The notes under the pieces: generated by a model
Databases searched by the model: none
What the model was told of the DNA's origin: nothing
Seen by the model: the letters and a program-made list of their open reading frames with translations, nothing else
Shown here: positions 22,057 to 24,782 of the stretch, one piece after another
Layout: each line of letters starts with the position of its first letter
Position numbering within the stretch: the stretch's first letter is position 1
Assembly: GCA_938028585.1 (NCBI GenBank)
Contig: CALIZH010000423.1
Coordinates: forward strand, 1-24,782
DNA from: an uncultured Actinomyces sp.
Lineage (GTDB): Bacteria > Actinomycetota > Actinomycetes > Actinomycetales > Actinomycetaceae
DNA length: 24,782 bases
Reading direction: 5' to 3'
Made by a program: the position numbers and the translations under genes

Positions 22057-22722
22057 TCAATGCATGTGCGATTGCGCAAGAGACCGCAGTGTTGCGATCT
22101 CTTCAACCGCGTCGTCGGCACGGAAGATTGCCGACCCTGCAACAAAATTTGTTGCGCCCGCGTCAGCAGCACGTTCAATAGTCTTACGCGAGACTCCCCC
22201 ATCAACTTGAATCGAGATATCCAAAGATGCTGAGGCGATGGCATCCCGCGTTCGTTGGATCTTTGGAAGCATCGATTCAAGGAAACTTTGACCGCCGAAA
22301 CCTGGTTCAACCGTCATAATCAAGATCATGTCGAATTCCGGCAAAATATCGACGTAGGGCGCGATGTCTGTCGAAGGCTTGAGCGCAAGAGCAGCACGGG
22401 CACCCAGACGTCGGATTTCCCGAGCGGTGCGGATCGGTGCGGAAGCGGCCTCGGCATGGAAGGTGACCGACGCACAACCGGCTTCTGCGTACGCAGGTGC
22501 CCACCGATCTGGATCTTCAATCATCAGGTGAGCATCAATAGGCAAGATGCCAGTGTTCACGCAGGCTTCAACGACGGGAAGACCCCAGGTGAGGTTGGGG
22601 ACAAAGTGATTATCCATGACATCGACATGAGCGATATCAGCACTGGAAATCTTTTTCAGTTCGTCCTCAAGTCTGGCAATATCGCAATTAAGAATCGAAG
22701 GCGAAATGAGCGGCGCGGTCAT
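22057..22722 (-). CDS. rpe: Ribulose-phosphate 3-epimerase
   Basis: Rpe interconverts D-ribulose 5-phosphate and D-xylulose 5-phosphate in the pentose phosphate pathway. The 221-residue TIM-barrel protein has the family length and metal/catalytic residues His32 and Asp34 (HVDVMDN), His65 (DAHLM) and Asp174 (IQVDGGV). The phosphate-binding loops are GFGGQSF and AGSAIF. The common HVDVMDG motif reads HVDVMDN here, a minor change. The start overlaps the rsmB stop as ATGA. Ribulose 5-phosphate is also a precursor of riboflavin, and in M. tuberculosis rpe is followed by ribG; here rpe is followed by a flavin riboswitch and an uptake system instead. Confidence 0.97.
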   Translation of the reverse strand: MTAPLISPSILNCDIARLEDELKKISSADIAHVDVMDNHFVPNLTWGLPVVEACVNTGILPIDAHLMIEDPDRWAPAYAEAGCASVTFHAEAASAPIRTAREIRRLGARAALALKPSTDIAPYVDILPEFDMILIMTVEPGFGGQSFLESMLPKIQRTRDAIASASLDISIQVDGGVSRKTIERAADAGATNFVAGSAIFRADDAVEEIATLRSLAQSHMH

Positions 22723-24194
22723 GAGAGCTCCTGAGCTACTGGAAGTTTTCGGAGAGCAGCAATAAACATAAGATCAGTTTCGTTACGGTGTTCCCAAAGC
22801 TGAATTGTTCGAGCAGCAATTCCTTCTGCTTGCGGAAGGTTAAGGGGCCTGGGAGTAATTTGCGAGGCCACAGGACGCAGATCCAACAGCTCGACATGTC
22901 CCGTGGAGAGAACACGTGAAATCTGATCGAGAGTTTCCTGAACGACCGGCGAGCAGGTGATGTAAACCGTCACTCCCCCAGGCCTGGTCAATTCGATTCC
23001 TCGATCAAGTAGCTCTGCCTGCAGGGAAACCAACTGTGAGACGTCATTTTGATCTCTGCGCCAACGTGATTCCGGCCGACGACGCATCGATCCAAGGCCA
23101 GAGCACGGCGCATCAATAATCACCCGGTCGAAAGACTCTAAAGGCCAACGTGTGCCCTCACCGCCAAAGCGTGTTCCATCGGAACACACGACTTCAGTGT
23201 TATCAAGGAGTTCAAGGGTCTTTTCGACGAGGCGCGCTCGATGAGAGTGCACCTCGTTGGCGACAAGCTGAGCGCCTCGTTCAACACCTAATGAAGCGAC
23301 CAGCGCCGCTTTACCTCCGGGACCTGCGCAAAGGTCGAGCCAGCTCTGATCTTTCCCCGTCACGGGGACTTGAGCTGCCAAAATCCCGGCTAGTTGAGAA
23401 CCCTCATCCTGAACCGCTGCTCGCCTCTGCCTGATTGCAGGAATACGGGCTGGATCCCCGGACTCAAGAAGAACAGCGTAGGGAGATACTTCGCCATCAG
23501 CAATACGAGTTCTCAGGTGATCAAGACACTGATCAGCAAGTTCATCAACCTCAATGAGGCTTGGGCGTGCGACGAGAGAAACGTAGGGTGCCTGGTTGTT
23601 AGCAGCCAGAAGCTCCGTAATCTCTTCACTGGAACAACCGTTGGCAACGAGCGCACGACTATATTCCTCGACCATCCATTGCGGATGAGAGTATTCGATC
23701 GCCAGGCGTTCTGATTCCGGAAGTTCATTCAAAGCTTCCTGCCTTGCCTCTTCACCTTCACGGATCACAGAGCGCAAAACAGCATTAATGAACTTTGCTG
23801 GACCGGCGCTGAGATACTGCCGTGCAAGATCGACAGTTTGAGAAACCGCAGCGTGGTCGGGAACTCGCATACGCAGCAACTGATAAACGCCAAGACGCAG
23901 GATATCAACGATGCCGCCTTCAATATCGGAAAGCGGACGTGAAGAGTTTCGAGAGATCACCCAATCAAGGAATCCCTGTTCGCGTAGGGTTCCGTAGGTG
24001 AGTTCAACAGCGAAAGCTCGGTCACGTTGATCGAGATGGGCCTGTCCTTCAAAAGATTTCAGAACTTTTGGAAGAACCAGATTCGCGTAGGCATCCTCAT
24101 TGCGCACCAGTGTTAGGACCTCGAAGGCAACCTGGCGGGCGGGATCCGCTTCGCGGAAGGAACGATATCCGTCGGAATAACGGTGAGTTGCCAT
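22719..24194 (-). CDS. rsmB: 16S rRNA m5C967 methyltransferase RsmB
   Basis: RsmB methylates cytosine 967 of 16S rRNA using S-adenosylmethionine. The 491-residue protein has the N-terminal NusB-like RNA-binding domain (about 15-150) and a Rossmann methyltransferase domain. This has LDLCAGPGGK (286-295), DAPCSGLGSMRRRPE (361-375, with the release cysteine Cys364) and TCSPV (413-417, with the nucleophile Cys414). Its ATG overlaps the fmt stop as TGATG, and its own stop overlaps rpe, so fmt-rsmB-rpe is a coupled operon. The fmt-rsmB-rpe order is the same as in M. tuberculosis (Rv1406-Rv1408). The call is firm. Confidence 0.96.
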   Translation of the reverse strand: MATHRYSDGYRSFREADPARQVAFEVLTLVRNEDAYANLVLPKVLKSFEGQAHLDQRDRAFAVELTYGTLREQGFLDWVISRNSSRPLSDIEGGIVDILRLGVYQLLRMRVPDHAAVSQTVDLARQYLSAGPAKFINAVLRSVIREGEEARQEALNELPESERLAIEYSHPQWMVEEYSRALVANGCSSEEITELLAANNQAPYVSLVARPSLIEVDELADQCLDHLRTRIADGEVSPYAVLLESGDPARIPAIRQRRAAVQDEGSQLAGILAAQVPVTGKDQSWLDLCAGPGGKAALVASLGVERGAQLVANEVHSHRARLVEKTLELLDNTEVVCSDGTRFGGEGTRWPLESFDRVIIDAPCSGLGSMRRRPESRWRRDQNDVSQLVSLQAELLDRGIELTRPGGVTVYITCSPVVQETLDQISRVLSTGHVELLDLRPVASQITPRPLNLPQAEGIAARTIQLWEHRNETDLMFIAALRKLPVAQELS

Positions 24195-24782
24195 CAGAGC
24201 GCTATCCCTTCGCCGAGCCGGACATCACTGTCCAACCGCGCGCCGCGTGCCCATGCAGCTGCATCCATCCATTTTTTCCCGGCGGGAGCAACCTGACCAA
24301 GCTCAAGACAGAAGTCCGTACAGCCCACAAGCACGTTCTTCTTCGAAACGATGAGACGGCCGGGGCCGGGGCTGGGAACATCGGTCAAAGAAACCTTACC
24401 TAGCTTGAGTCGTCGCCCACGAAACTCCGTATATGCACCTGGGCTGGGAATCACTGCGCGGATTCTCAGCCACGTCTGGCGGGCACTCTCATCAAAGGAG
24501 ATGGCACCATCACTGGGCTCCAAGCGCCGGGCATAGCTGAGTTCCACACCCTCGGGAACGACTTGCGGCTGTGCAAGAGCTTGCCCAGCCTCAATCGCAT
24601 TCACCACATCAACAACTTGCTGAGCGCCTAAACGCGCCATTTCATCGAGGAGCTCACCACTGGTCTGATCGGCAATCTCGACCTTGCGACGGGAATAAAC
24701 GGGACCAGTATCCAATCCCTCTTCTAGCTGGAAAACGCTGGATGCAGTTTCACTCAGTCCCGAAAGGATTGCCCACTGCACG
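24194..24782 (-). CDS. fmt: Methionyl-tRNA formyltransferase, C-terminal part (5' end outside window)
   Basis: Fmt formylates initiator Met-tRNA for translation initiation. Only about the last 195 residues are visible; the frame runs off the right edge of the window and the GTG at the edge is not a start. The visible part begins in the catalytic domain with SVFQLEEGLDTGPVY, which precedes the linker and C-terminal OB-like tRNA-binding domain (ELSYARRLEPSDGAISFDES, RAVIPSPGAYTEFRGRRLKL). It is the upstream gene of the rsmB-rpe operon, with a one-base TGATG overlap to rsmB. Confidence 0.95.
   Translation of the reverse strand, partial: VQWAILSGLSETASSVFQLEEGLDTGPVYSRRKVEIADQTSGELLDEMARLGAQQVVDVVNAIEAGQALAQPQVVPEGVELSYARRLEPSDGAISFDESARQTWLRIRAVIPSPGAYTEFRGRRLKLGKVSLTDVPSPGPGRLIVSKKNVLVGCTDFCLELGQVAPAGKKWMDAAAWARGARLDSDVRLGEGIAL

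Overview
The window looks like a chromosomal segment of a mid-G+C actinobacterium, most likely an Actinomycetaceae-type organism. Diagnostic actinobacterial genes are rbpA, garA, ftsR, resR, pafB/pafC, helY and an lnt-ppm1 pair, and the base composition is clearly lower in G+C than Mycobacterium or Streptomyces. No rRNA, tRNA, insertion sequence, prophage or CRISPR array was seen. Almost everything is core housekeeping. The two most unusual things are non-coding: a chromosome dimer-resolution site (dif) and an FMN riboswitch.

Layout. 1-1403 (+) is the 3' part of an LGFP-repeat surface protein with an unfamiliar C-terminal domain, closed by a bidirectional terminator. 1488-4566 (-) carries der and murE. 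A compact divergent promoter region then starts the plus-strand run 4645-11107: pepN, DUF881, sbp (DUF1290), DUF881, garA, ftsR and resR. This is the growth/division cluster known from the Rv1823-Rv1830 region of M. tuberculosis, but without gcvH and the BFN-type nuclease gene. Between resR and rbpA, at 11213-11240, lies a 28-bp sequence that matches 24 of 28 positions of the actinobacterial dif consensus as I remember it. The same 14 bp recur after rbpA, where the dif core is split by a G+C-rich hairpin and forms the rbpA terminator.

After rbpA, coding switches to the minus strand for most of the rest of the window. 11768-18713 is a tightly overlapping set read pafB > pafC > helY > lnt > ppm1. 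This covers DNA-damage transcription factors, an RNA helicase, and the lipoprotein N-acyltransferase/polyprenol-phosphate-mannose synthase pair. A lone plus-strand GT4 glycosyltransferase (18817-19989) follows. 20050-24782 (-) reads fmt > rsmB > rpe > FMN riboswitch > ribX > ribY: translation initiation, rRNA methylation, the pentose phosphate pathway, and a riboflavin ABC importer that has no ATPase gene in the window.

Genes point towards the dif site from both sides. This fits replication forks meeting here, so the window probably spans the replication terminus.
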